Shown: one piece after another, positions 22,420 to 30,059 of the stretch
Position numbering within the stretch: the stretch's first letter is position 1
Layout: every line of letters starts with the position of its first letter
Made by a program: the position numbers and the translations under genes
Notes under the pieces: generated by a model
The model's database searches: none
Told to the model about the DNA's origin: nothing
The model's input: only the letters and a program-made list of their open reading frames with translations
Virus record (IMG/VR): IMGVR_UViG_3300009151_000223
Location: 1-33,460 of that record
Source: a virus
DNA length: 33,460 nucleotides
Direction: 5' to 3' (one strand)

Positions 22420-22740
22420 TTATACTCTGAAACTTTCCCCGCATCCACAACGGTCTCTCTCGTTTGGATTATTAAATTCAAAACCTTCATTTAATCCATT
22501 GCGTACAAAATCTACAGTCATGCCCTGTACGTATGGAATGCTTTTGGGATCGACATAGAAGATACATCCGCTACAGTCTACTCTTATATCAGTTTCATTT
22601 GGATTATCTACATATTCAAGTACATATGCTAGACCAGAACAACCTGTTGTTTTAACACCTATTCTTATACCTACGCCCGTACCTCGTTTTGTAAGGGTTT
22701 GATTAACCTTTTTTGCGGCTTTATCGGTCAGTGTTATCAT
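22420..22740 (-). CDS. IscA/HesB-type iron-sulfur carrier protein
   Basis: This 106-residue protein has the A-type carrier signature. C34 lies in TTGCSGLAY and C98 and C100 in RCGCGESF, the three cysteines that bind an Fe-S cluster or iron. Two further cysteines, C56 and C59, form a CSGC pair not needed for the family. Length is typical. MITLTDKAAKKV is the standard start. A TTG seven codons upstream (22761) also fits the frame but overlaps the SGNH gene. Phage-encoded homologues are known in marine T4-like phages and may help mature host or phage Fe-S proteins. TATAAATA ends 5 nt before the ATG. Confidence 0.9.
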   Translation of the reverse strand: MITLTDKAAKKVNQTLTKRGTGVGIRIGVKTTGCSGLAYVLEYVDNPNETDIRVDCSGCIFYVDPKSIPYVQGMTVDFVRNGLNEGFEFNNPNERDRCGCGESFRV

Positions 22741-22745
22741 AGATG

Positions 22746-22753
22746 TATTTATA
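22746..22753 (-). promoter_or_regulatory. T4-type late promoter, perfect TATAAATA
   Basis: TATAAATA followed by CATCT leads directly to the IscA-like ATG at 22740. The octamer contains the stop codon of the upstream SGNH gene. Confidence 0.65.
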
Positions 22754-23606
22754 GGCCCCAACGGTTCTTGATAATATTATAAAATCCATCTGCTATAAAT
22801 TGCTGACCTTCTATGCTAGTATGATAGCCGGGATCATTTGGGCCATATGGATCTTTTGGAGTAGAGCCAGGTGGGGGCATAATGCAAAACACGCTGTAAG
22901 GATTTTTTTTATCATCATCCAATATATATATCTCATCAATCACATTAGTTAATGCTTCTTTCATATAGTTAATATGGGGCCACAATGAGTAACCGGTGTT
23001 GATTAAAAATGGTATATTATTTGCTTGTAATTGAACTAGCCCATCTCGTATAATCCATTCATCCATTTGTCTTTTCCAAGAACCATCATATATGTAATTA
23101 ATATACATTTCTAATGCTGTTTGCACTTCAGGCAGGACAGGTTGATTAAGTCTATATGGATGATGGTGATTATCTGCCAATGAGTGTATGGTTTCTACTA
23201 TCAACCTAGAATAATTATTACCATAATTTATATTATCTAAGCCTGCATCTTTGTAATATGACTTACCATCATCTTTTTTAAAAGTGTCATATATTACAGG
23301 TCGCAACAACATATCCATCAAGATATGTGTCAACTTACTAAAATCAAGTTTAGTCTTTTCCTTAATAAAATTAGGAATTTCTATTCTGTCATATGAGGTA
23401 GGGGTGATAATAGCAAAATCAGGTTTTTGTCTGAGTACCTCATCAATTTGAATTCTAATACCACCGTTACTGCAACCCTGTCGAGCAATATTTTGTAAGT
23501 TCCAGCCTAATTTATCTACTAGAATTTCGCTCCACGCTGTACCGTTATATTCTTCTTTAGTGCTGACTGCGCTGAAGCTACAGCCACATACCATAAGTTT
23601 TTTCAT
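22749..23606 (-). CDS. SGNH/GDSL-type hydrolase-like protein
   Basis: This 285-residue protein has block I as CGCSFS (S10 the likely nucleophile, with Cys in place of the Asp of GDS), GCSNGGI near 44 as block II, and D258-x3-H262 in DPGYHTSIEG as block V. Such enzymes are esterases, often removing acetyl groups from sugars. The match is by motif only. Its ATG follows the stop of the 106-residue gene without a gap. With the downstream glycosyltransferase-like gene it suggests a glycan-modifying role, which is inference. The N-terminus MKKLMVCGCSF is typical of phage-encoded SGNH proteins. Confidence 0.72.
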   Translation of the reverse strand: MKKLMVCGCSFSAVSTKEEYNGTAWSEILVDKLGWNLQNIARQGCSNGGIRIQIDEVLRQKPDFAIITPTSYDRIEIPNFIKEKTKLDFSKLTHILMDMLLRPVIYDTFKKDDGKSYYKDAGLDNINYGNNYSRLIVETIHSLADNHHHPYRLNQPVLPEVQTALEMYINYIYDGSWKRQMDEWIIRDGLVQLQANNIPFLINTGYSLWPHINYMKEALTNVIDEIYILDDDKKNPYSVFCIMPPPGSTPKDPYGPNDPGYHTSIEGQQFIADGFYNIIKNRWGL

Positions 23607-23927
23607 TTATTTCATTGCTTGTTTGGCCATTTGTTGTACAACTTTTTTGCTTTCATCGGGAGCTTGCTCGCCACCTTCTGTTTGTCCTTTAAACACAATA
23701 CTATCACCTTGTATGTTGGTAATATATTTGTTCAATGGAGGATTTTTAATCATGTTGTACAAATCTGACTTATCAATAATGATATCATTATCTCTATAAT
23801 ATTGCAAGAGTTCTGGAACGGTCCAATTTGGTTTAACTTTACCAGCATTGATTTCACTGGTTAGTTGGCTGGTCGTTGCAACCAACCCAACTAATAGTGG
23901 ACTAGTGTCAAACTCAAAGAGTCTCAT
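23607..23927 (-). CDS. conserved T4-like phage protein, unknown function
   Basis: This 106-residue protein has an N-terminal MRLFEFD and an alpha-helical body with KVKPNWTVPELLQYY near 30 and SDLYNMIKNPPLNKYI near 54. The C-terminus is hydrophilic (EQAPDESKKVVQQMAKQAM). The pattern recurs in marine T4-like phages beside structural genes. It is one base downstream of the 240-residue gene and joined directly to the SGNH gene. I cannot assign a function. Confidence 0.7.
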   Translation of the reverse strand: MRLFEFDTSPLLVGLVATTSQLTSEINAGKVKPNWTVPELLQYYRDNDIIIDKSDLYNMIKNPPLNKYITNIQGDSIVFKGQTEGGEQAPDESKKVVQQMAKQAMK

Positions 23928-23928
23928 A

Positions 23929-24651
23929 TTATCTTTTGGCGCGGCCTACAGAACCTAAATCTTCTGGTTCTTCGTCACCCATGTTTAGGTCAACTTCTTC
24001 TTCGCCGCCGTCCGGCAGTTCTTCAGTTGCATCCATGTTGAAATCTTCTTCACCACCTAAATCACCACCGATATCAGTACTCATATCATCGGCGCCGTCA
24101 AATGCACCCATATCACCTTGACCAGTGATACCATTTACAGCGTCTTTCATTGTGCCTTGGCTTTGTGTCAATGCGGCTTGTAATGAAGTCAATGCTTCTG
24201 TGGCTTGTTGACTGAAGGAAGAACTCTCGTTAACACCAATTTCAGATTGAACTGAGTCAACCAATGCAGGAAGTTCTTTAACAATCATATCACTAACTTG
24301 CTCAACCATCTTCTGAATAGAGTCAACCATATCTTGTGCGGCTAGAATAGTCTGTGACTTTTCTACTTCCTCATTCTCGACAACGATACGCGGGCGGTGT
24401 GTGCTTAAGTAAGCAAATTGCTTGCTCAATGCTTGTTCCATAAAAACTAGTTTCATGTATGAACTGTTTGCAGTACTTTCATAGAACTTGGTTGATTCTT
24501 TAGATTCACTCATCAAGCCGCGAACTTTACTAAGCATGTTACGCACTTGTGCATAAGTCATTCTGCTAACATCAATGGATGTGCCATAATGCTCTTTTAA
24601 TGCTCTTTGAGCACTGTATACTGGTTGTTTGTCAAAATCTGTTAATTTCAT
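23929..24651 (-). CDS. acidic coiled-coil protein, possible prohead core or scaffold protein
   Basis: This 240-residue protein has a helical N-terminal two thirds (MTYAQVRNMLSKVRGLM near 31, YMKLVFMEQALSKQFAYL near 65) and a very acidic, Gly-rich C-terminus from about 178 (repeated DMSTD, GGEEDF, EEEVDL) ending in a basic RAKR. Acidic helical proteins of this shape are typical of T4 prohead core components such as gp22 and gp67, but no direct motif proves this. A GATAAATA late promoter lies upstream, and conserved phage genes follow. A chaperone-like or internal-head role is equally possible. Confidence 0.65.
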   Translation of the reverse strand: MKLTDFDKQPVYSAQRALKEHYGTSIDVSRMTYAQVRNMLSKVRGLMSESKESTKFYESTANSSYMKLVFMEQALSKQFAYLSTHRPRIVVENEEVEKSQTILAAQDMVDSIQKMVEQVSDMIVKELPALVDSVQSEIGVNESSSFSQQATEALTSLQAALTQSQGTMKDAVNGITGQGDMGAFDGADDMSTDIGGDLGGEEDFNMDATEELPDGGEEEVDLNMGDEEPEDLGSVGRAKR

Positions 24652-24678
24652 AGTTGTGGTCCCAAGACTAATATAAAG

Positions 24679-24686
24679 TATTTATC
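24679..24686 (-). promoter_or_regulatory. T4-type late promoter, GATAAATA
   Basis: GATAAATA followed by CTTTATATTAG lies 27 nt upstream of the ATG at 24651. Short flanking arms AAAGT and ACTTT surround it but do not reach the ribosome-binding site. Confidence 0.6.
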
Positions 24687-24696
24687 ACTTTTGGCT

Positions 24697-25182
24697 TTAA
24701 TGTGCGGTTTTTAATTTAAACTGATGCTTCTGCCAATAGTCAGACTGTCCCACATAACTCTCTAATTCTCGATGCATTGTACTGCGTCTAAACTGGTCCT
24801 CGTTCAATTTTGCTAGGAATATTAATTTATCCTCTGTTTTTTTTGATTTTTTGAATAAGTTTTTATGAATTGACATTTGGACCTCTTCATTAGAGATACA
24901 CCTGTCTAATGTTATTATTCTATCAGCCATAACATATTTGCCACGTTTGTCAAAAATGCACCAACAAATAGCATTACGCATACTAGAAAAAGAATGCACC
25001 AAATCTCCGTTTGTCAAACAAACATCAATGTCTGTTTTGGACTTTTTCTTTATACGGTATTGTTTGAATACGACATAATTATCCTTAGTCATTTCAAAAA
25101 TAGAAACATCTTGCAACTCATTGATTTCTTTTGTAGAAATCATTCTGTTAAATTTTCGTTCTAGTTCAATATCATTCATCAT
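24697..25182 (-). CDS. conserved phage protein, unknown function
   Basis: This 161-residue basic protein has NYVVFKQYRIKKKSKTDIDV near 34, MRNAICWCIFDKRGKYVMADR near 71 and a helical C-terminus with Arg/Lys-rich ends. Similar proteins exist in marine T4-like phages in late gene clusters. I chose the ATG at 25182 because AAGGTGG lies 6 nt upstream. The frame extends to 25218, but that would overlap the previous gene deeply. The present start overlaps the upstream gene by 11 bases. Confidence 0.7.
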   Translation of the reverse strand: MMNDIELERKFNRMISTKEINELQDVSIFEMTKDNYVVFKQYRIKKKSKTDIDVCLTNGDLVHSFSSMRNAICWCIFDKRGKYVMADRIITLDRCISNEEVQMSIHKNLFKKSKKTEDKLIFLAKLNEDQFRRSTMHRELESYVGQSDYWQKHQFKLKTAH

Positions 25183-25627
25183 TTTCGACCACCTTAAAAT
25201 AAATGTTTCTAAGTTCATCCGAACTATCCAAAAATACTGGTAGTTTATCCCAGGCTTTACTTGTCTTTATCATTGGAACTTGGTCACAATCTGAATATAA
25301 TGAACCCAAATCAGTTATTCCATCATGGTATACACTGGCATGTTGAACAGTAAAATCAAAGGTCCAGCAATTTATTTCAATATCTTCTTCAAAAAGAAAA
25401 CCAAAACTATCAAATTCATTTAACTTAATTTTATTAAGCACAGGAATAGTAATATTCTCTGGCTGTGACCTCAATGATACTGCTTGCACTATTGTATCAA
25501 AATTACATTGCGTGTTTCTTCTATGTAACCATACTTCAGGATCATCGTCTGTTCCGGGTCTGGAACGATTAATAACACCTGTCTGCGTGATATCAAATAA
25601 TGTATAGCAACTTATTTTAAAACTCAT
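25172..25627 (-). CDS. conserved phage protein, unknown function
   Basis: This 151-residue protein begins MSFKISCYTLFDITQTGV, a start seen in conserved T4-like phage proteins. It contains VWLHRRNTQCNFDTIVQAVSLR near 32 and an aromatic beta segment EINCWTFDFTVQHASVY near 77, and ends with VPMIKTSKAWDKLP. An in-frame TTG at 25645 is less likely, because it lies upstream of the promoter octamer. TCTAAATA ends exactly 5 nt before the ATG and a terminator sits just upstream, so its mRNA would be leaderless. Function is unknown to me. Confidence 0.72.
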   Translation of the reverse strand: MSFKISCYTLFDITQTGVINRSRPGTDDDPEVWLHRRNTQCNFDTIVQAVSLRSQPENITIPVLNKIKLNEFDSFGFLFEEDIEINCWTFDFTVQHASVYHDGITDLGSLYSDCDQVPMIKTSKAWDKLPVFLDSSDELRNIYFKVVENDE

Positions 25628-25632
25628 ATGTG

Positions 25633-25640
25633 TATTTAGA
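25633..25640 (-). promoter_or_regulatory. late promoter-like octamer, TCTAAATA
   Basis: TCTAAATA followed by CACAT leads to the ATG at 25627. It lies between the terminator of the 140-residue gene and the next gene, the only obvious promoter there. Confidence 0.5.
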
Positions 25641-25643
25641 GGC

Positions 25644-25673
25644 AAAAAAAATCCGAGAATAAATCTCGGATTT
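25644..25673 (-). terminator. intrinsic terminator after the 140-residue virion gene
   Basis: A perfect 10-bp stem, AAATCCGAGA with TCTCGGATTT, has a 5-nt loop and is followed by a T-run on the minus strand. It lies about 20 nt after the stop at 25694. Confidence 0.88.
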
Positions 25674-25693
25674 CTTTGAAGTTAAACTTCTGA

Positions 25694-26116
25694 TTAGCTT
25701 GCGCTTGTAGCTGAAGAAGCTAAACGGAAACCAACGTTAGTAACAACAGCACCACTTAGGTCATAACCGTTAACTGTACCTAAAGCACGAGTTTGTGCTT
25801 GTAGTGCAGCCGCGGTGTATGCGCCTACTGGATAAACAGCAACAGACATGTTTGTTGTGTTTGCGGTAGCTTGAACTGCATAAATTGCAACTGTAGCTAA
25901 TTGTTCGATAGAAACCATAACTTGTGCAACCATCTCGTCAACACCTAATTGTGCTGTTGGAGCGGCCCCTAAGTCAAAACCGAAGAAGTCAAGTGCTGGA
26001 CCATATAAATTAGTAGTCGTGCCGTTAGCTGCCGTATCTGGAGCTACTGGACCATTTTGTACGTCAATTGCGAATACTGGTTGTGCATCGCCGTGTGTTC
26101 TTGTAAAACCTGCCAT
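25694..26116 (-). CDS. probable abundant virion surface protein
   Basis: This 140-residue Ala/Thr/Val-rich low-charge protein starts MAGFTRTHGDAQPVFAIDV, resembling conserved marine T4-like virion proteins. The middle has a helix-like VAQVMVSIEQLATVAIYAVQ segment followed by SVAVYPVGAYTAAALQ. It is a single gene unit. A CATAAATA octamer and an AAAGGAAA ribosome-binding site precede it, its leader begins with a small hairpin, and a strong terminator follows. That layout suggests high independent late expression, as for a head decoration protein, but its place in the particle is not shown. Confidence 0.7.
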   Translation of the reverse strand: MAGFTRTHGDAQPVFAIDVQNGPVAPDTAANGTTTNLYGPALDFFGFDLGAAPTAQLGVDEMVAQVMVSIEQLATVAIYAVQATANTTNMSVAVYPVGAYTAAALQAQTRALGTVNGYDLSGAVVTNVGFRLASSATSAS

Positions 26117-26129
26117 GATAATTTTCCTT

Positions 26130-26169
26130 TAAAATGTTTGAATCATATAGATTCATACACTTATTTATG
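26130..26169 (-). promoter_or_regulatory. late promoter CATAAATA and 5' leader hairpin
   Basis: CATAAATA lies at 26169-26162. About 6 nt downstream TGAATC and GATTCA form a 6-bp stem with a TATAT loop (26139-26155), close to the predicted 5' end. AAAGGAAA follows near the ATG. A 5'-terminal hairpin could slow mRNA decay. Confidence 0.5.
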
Positions 26170-26196
26170 CCTAGCAATTAAAAAAGTCGGTTTTGG

Positions 26197-27345
26197 TTAG
26201 GTTCTTCCAGCCAAATTCTGACGGCTGAAGCCCATTCTATCTACAAATTTGAGTCCGTTACTGACAAAACCTTCTTGAGTCTGTGTTCCGTCATCTAGAT
26301 AGCCCTTCACAGGACTTGCTTCTGCGGCTTTATTGAGTTGGTCTACGATAGCCATTTTCAATTGATATAAACTAACCCATATAGTGAATGCTCCAACTAA
26401 TCCTGCTTTATTAGCTTCTAGGTGCTGAGTCAACTTTGTTTTCATAGCATCAGTCATTGGACGACTATTAAAGTATTCCATAAATCCATCTACTAAATTA
26501 TTCAAATCACCTGCAACAATTTTCTTATTGATATAGGTAGTAAACAATCCACGAAATGTTGTTGCGGCTTGCGGAGCTGTATTTAACAATTGATCCACAG
26601 CAGGACCATACTTTTTAATATCAGATTGTGCTTGGTTAACTAATTTACTGCTTATCTTTAATTTAGGAGTGATGGGCATTTTTGCAGGAACAATAGCTAC
26701 ATTACTGTTATTTTTCAAACTACCAATGCCACCGTCCAATGGTGTGGCTTCATCTGTTGTAGCGGCATTTGGAGGAATAAACTGGTGTACCACAATAGCG
26801 GCTTGTTTTCCTTTAAATAACTGTCCTACTTCACTGTTTGCCTCAACTGTGTATGCAATACCATTGGGATTAGCTTTGAACTTATACATACCGTTTTGTT
26901 CTTGCAACGGTTGACTGAATAGTAAGTCTCCCCAGTAATAACCTTTGCTTCTATCTGACTTTTCTAGTCCTGGCCAAATTTCGGCAATTAATTGATGTAA
27001 TCCACTACGGTCAACTCCTCGGGCTCTATCATATTCAACAAATTGTTCGGGGCTGAATACTTGACGACCTGATAAGTCTTTTTTATTGAACATATGTTTG
27101 TCCATAATACTGAACTTGCCATTTGTACCACGCCCAAAAATCAATGCAGGATATCCATCCCACTTAATTGTGACTGTTGCTGGATTTTTAACTGTGTCTA
27201 CGCTTGCTTGAACAGCACGGTTAGCACCTTGAGTGCCGTCTAAAAATATTAAATCCTCAGGATGGTCTAAATGTCCCTTAGCCTCTTTAATGGAAAATTT
27301 ATCAATTTTAGACTTTAATATCGACAGGGACTCAGATAGGCTCAT
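26197..27345 (-). CDS. conserved phage protein with nucleotidyltransferase-like KWDG motif
   Basis: This 382-residue protein belongs to the DUF6267-type group of marine T4-like phages. The front contains GHLDHPEDLIFLDG (24-37), then TIKWDGYPALIFGRG (59-73) and GKFSIMDKHMFNK (76-88). The KxDG at 61-64 equals motif I of DNA and RNA ligases and capping enzymes, where the Lys is adenylated. YYWGDLLF (136-143) could be motif III, and AAIVVHQFI (182-190) a later strand. Motifs IV and V are not clear, so activity is unproven. It overlaps the 84-residue gene by 14 bases. Confidence 0.68.
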   Translation of the reverse strand: MSLSESLSILKSKIDKFSIKEAKGHLDHPEDLIFLDGTQGANRAVQASVDTVKNPATVTIKWDGYPALIFGRGTNGKFSIMDKHMFNKKDLSGRQVFSPEQFVEYDRARGVDRSGLHQLIAEIWPGLEKSDRSKGYYWGDLLFSQPLQEQNGMYKFKANPNGIAYTVEANSEVGQLFKGKQAAIVVHQFIPPNAATTDEATPLDGGIGSLKNNSNVAIVPAKMPITPKLKISSKLVNQAQSDIKKYGPAVDQLLNTAPQAATTFRGLFTTYINKKIVAGDLNNLVDGFMEYFNSRPMTDAMKTKLTQHLEANKAGLVGAFTIWVSLYQLKMAIVDQLNKAAEASPVKGYLDDGTQTQEGFVSNGLKFVDRMGFSRQNLAGRT

Positions 27346-27586
27346 TGTTGCTATTCTTTTTTAGTGATTTTGCAAATTTACTCTGGTCTTTATTTTTTAT
27401 AGCACTTAGTAGCTTACGCTCTAAAATTTCAGCCTGAACAGGCGTATAATGCCTGTTAATCATTTCTAGTAAATTAATTGCACTGGTAATGATGTTATGA
27501 CCTCGGCTCTCAATAATGTGACTGGTGTCACGGTTATTACCGATTGACTCTAATTCTTCCAACAGGCTGCGAGTTTGTTTTTGCAT
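27332..27586 (-). CDS. small conserved phage protein, unknown function
   Basis: This 84-residue helical protein contains RSLLEELESIGNNRDTSHIIE and NIITSAINLLEMINRHY (about 30-47). The C-terminus is basic (KFAKSLKK). It resembles small proteins conserved next to the KWDG gene in marine T4-like phages. It overlaps that gene by 14 bases, so the two probably act or are made together. The octamer ACTAAATA lies 7 nt before the ATG, while the nearest GAGGTAAG is too far for a normal ribosome-binding site. Confidence 0.68.
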   Translation of the reverse strand: MQKQTRSLLEELESIGNNRDTSHIIESRGHNIITSAINLLEMINRHYTPVQAEILERKLLSAIKNKDQSKFAKSLKKNSNNEPI

Positions 27587-27593
27587 GATATAG

Positions 27594-27601
27594 TATTTAG
27601 T
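27594..27601 (-). promoter_or_regulatory. late promoter-like octamer, ACTAAATA
   Basis: ACTAAATA followed by CTATATC leads to the ATG at 27586. It is in the 16-nt gap after the helicase stop. Confidence 0.4.
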
Positions 27602-27602
27602 C

Positions 27603-29063
27603 TTACCTCTTCAAACTGTTGAGTAAATTTTTGAGTTTAGAACCCTGAACGTCTACTGCGACCTTTTTATTTAAGGGTTCTAATACTTCACCTGTAGCTT
27701 GGTCAATAATAGGTTCTGTAGAAACTAACGTAGATTGTGCTCTCACTTGATTCATAATGTCGGTTGGACTAGGACTAGGTCTATACTTTGCTTGTTGATC
27801 CGCATACCCGTCAGGATCGCTATCACTGATACGCATTGTTTCAATGTCATATTCTAAGTCAATTTTCATACCCACACCCGTTGAACTACGACTTTTCATA
27901 CATTGAATCTGATACTTACCACGCTCACGCATACTGCGACTTGTAAAGATACCAAACACATTATCTGCTGTATTAATTTTACTGATACCACCGGCAATGT
28001 GACTGTGGTCGAATTCAATCTCATCGACTGCACTACGATTCAACTGCGATGCAGTTACTAATAACACGCCCATCTCTTTAGCTAAGTTACGCAATTCTTC
28101 TGCAACATATTTGTCTTTAATGAACTGATCGTTAGGATTAACTTTAACAGAGACCGGCATAACCAAATCTAAGTAGTCAACCATTACAAAATCAATTTTA
28201 ATGCCTGTTTGAATTTGTACTTCTTTTAAGTAAGCACGAATATCATTTACATTACTTTGAGCGGGTAATCCTTTAACACGATACTTTCCTGCTTTTTTAC
28301 CAACCATCTTAACCTTGAGATCGGTAGTGTCAATGTCTTTACGAATTGCTTTAGTACCCATCTGTGTTAACATAGCATCAGTACGCAAACTTGTTAGTTC
28401 TTCACTTAATTCAAGTGTGATGTAGACTCCGCTCATTCCTGCTTGTAACCAGTTCAATGCCAAGTTCATCATTACTAATGACTTACCTGATCCTGAGCCA
28501 CCTGCAAAGATGTTAAGTTCACCCCGACTCATACCACCATATAAGATACGATCCATCTGGGGCCAGCCTGTGCTAACTTGTCCGCCTGCGTTGAAGTATT
28601 TGTTAATACGACCTTTAGGATCAAAGAAGTAATCTGTACCCATGTCTCGTTGTAAACTAATTTGTACTGCATCTTTGATTAATTTTTCAACAGGACTAAA
28701 GTCACCTTTCTCAAGTAAGTCTGCGGCTTTAAGAATTGCTCTTTCTAGTTCTTGCCGTTTAGTAAATGATTCAAACGCATCAAAGAACCATTCGTTGTGA
28801 CCTTCATTCAGTTCTGGGATAGGTTCTATATCAATTCCAGTCATTGCTTTAACTTGAGTATGATCTGGTAATACTTTGTATTTGTTTGTATGTTCTTTAA
28901 ATAACTCTGCGGCAGGTCTCAATGACTTATCAAAGTTTTCGCTGTTCATAATGTTCATAACCCGAGTGTATAATTCGGCGTTAGTCATCATCATTCGTAA
29001 AAAGTACTTTTGTACTTCCGGGGTATAGTCAATTTGTTTTTTAGAATCCGTTTTGTTTACCAA
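27603..29063 (-). CDS. 41: replicative DNA helicase gp41
   Basis: This 486-residue DnaB-type helicase unwinds DNA at the replication fork, working with primase gp61. Walker A is GGSGSGKS (188-195) and Walker B VMVDYLDL (293-300). A helical N-terminal domain (1-135) and a linker precede the RecA-like core, and the downstream ASQLNRSAV and AGGISKINTADN segments fit DnaB motifs H3 and H4. The frame starts with TTG, not ATG, preceded by AAAGGA at 8-nt spacing, so TTG is a good start. It overlaps the primase gene by 23 bases and is likely co-expressed from the primase promoter. Confidence 0.93.
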   Translation of the reverse strand: MVNKTDSKKQIDYTPEVQKYFLRMMMTNAELYTRVMNIMNSENFDKSLRPAAELFKEHTNKYKVLPDHTQVKAMTGIDIEPIPELNEGHNEWFFDAFESFTKRQELERAILKAADLLEKGDFSPVEKLIKDAVQISLQRDMGTDYFFDPKGRINKYFNAGGQVSTGWPQMDRILYGGMSRGELNIFAGGSGSGKSLVMMNLALNWLQAGMSGVYITLELSEELTSLRTDAMLTQMGTKAIRKDIDTTDLKVKMVGKKAGKYRVKGLPAQSNVNDIRAYLKEVQIQTGIKIDFVMVDYLDLVMPVSVKVNPNDQFIKDKYVAEELRNLAKEMGVLLVTASQLNRSAVDEIEFDHSHIAGGISKINTADNVFGIFTSRSMRERGKYQIQCMKSRSSTGVGMKIDLEYDIETMRISDSDPDGYADQQAKYRPSPSPTDIMNQVRAQSTLVSTEPIIDQATGEVLEPLNKKVAVDVQGSKLKNLLNSLKR

Positions 29064-30021
29064 TTTTTTTCCTTTGCATTTCTATTTTAATTTTGCTCAT
29101 TGTAGCAGACTGCAATATACTGAGTAGTGTAGGTAGTCTACCATATTTGACAATTGCATCATTAACATCTTTTACGTCCTTGTCCCAGTGTGGGATACTG
29201 ACGCTATAGCCTAGTTGAATAGCCCTCTCACAGGAGTCAAATCCTGTTTTATCACGGTCGGGAACAAAAATGATTTGTCTGTTAAGTTGTGCTAGTAGTT
29301 CTGCTTGGTCATCGTTAATCGTGTTATGAGTTAACGCACAAGCACCTAGACTCAATGCATCAAAGATGCCCTCGACTAGTATACAAACACTTTGATTGGG
29401 TTGTTGAAAATCATATCCAAATACATAACCAGGTTGTTGTTCGTTGATATATTTTGGAATCTTATTGTCTAAGAACCTACTTGTGTGACCAACAATCTTG
29501 TTTTTGTATGTATAGGGAATGATGATGCGATTTCCCATGCGACTTGATTCGTTGGGAGTGACCATGAAAGGATATTCACTACTACTTATACCTCTTGATT
29601 TTAGATAGTCTACATATACTTTGTGTAATTGATTATTTTGGTCAAGTAGTTCTGCATCGTCAGGCAGCTTATGTTCGTCAAACTTAATTTTAGTTTTCTT
29701 TTTAGGTTGAGTAAAGTCTAGTATATCTTTTTGTTGTAAACTTTCTAAACTCCACTTACTAATCTGCGTATCATCTACTCCGCACCAAGTTAATAGTTGT
29801 CGTGTATTCTTTGTTAAACTTCTTCCAAGTGTGAACCCACACTTGAACCCACAATTAAAGCAATGGTATAACCAATTAATTGATCCATCAAAATGAACAC
29901 CACCTCGGCTTCTGGCATCAGTTTTGTGGCCGCGATGGTTACAACATACAGCATTGAAACTGTGCCATCCACCTTGAGTGAGTTTTTTCTTGCCTGGAAT
30001 TATAGACAGAATATCGAACAT
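29041..30021 (-). CDS. 61: DNA primase gp61
   Basis: This 326-residue primase makes RNA primers for lagging-strand synthesis. A zinc-binding module at the front has C26/C27, H29, H32, C54 and C57 (CFNCGF). The TOPRIM part has VEG at 216-218 within LVEGIFDALSLGA, and DRD at 255-257. Size is close to T4 gp61 (342). A sigma70-type promoter lies immediately upstream with no room for a ribosome-binding site. The gene overlaps the helicase start, a typical primase-helicase pair. Confidence 0.93.
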   Translation of the reverse strand: MFDILSIIPGKKKLTQGGWHSFNAVCCNHRGHKTDARSRGGVHFDGSINWLYHCFNCGFKCGFTLGRSLTKNTRQLLTWCGVDDTQISKWSLESLQQKDILDFTQPKKKTKIKFDEHKLPDDAELLDQNNQLHKVYVDYLKSRGISSSEYPFMVTPNESSRMGNRIIIPYTYKNKIVGHTSRFLDNKIPKYINEQQPGYVFGYDFQQPNQSVCILVEGIFDALSLGACALTHNTINDDQAELLAQLNRQIIFVPDRDKTGFDSCERAIQLGYSVSIPHWDKDVKDVNDAIVKYGRLPTLLSILQSATMSKIKIEMQRKKIGKQNGF

Positions 30022-30027
30022 CTACAT

Positions 30028-30056
30028 AGTGTAACATAAATCTGTCACACAGTCAA
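30028..30056 (-). promoter_or_regulatory. sigma70-type promoter of primase-helicase operon
   Basis: TTGACT (30056-30051) and TACACT (30033-30028) are separated by 17 nt. ATGTAG then leads to the ATG at 30021, so the normal start site coincides with the start codon. Confidence 0.78.
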
Positions 30057-30059
30057 TAC

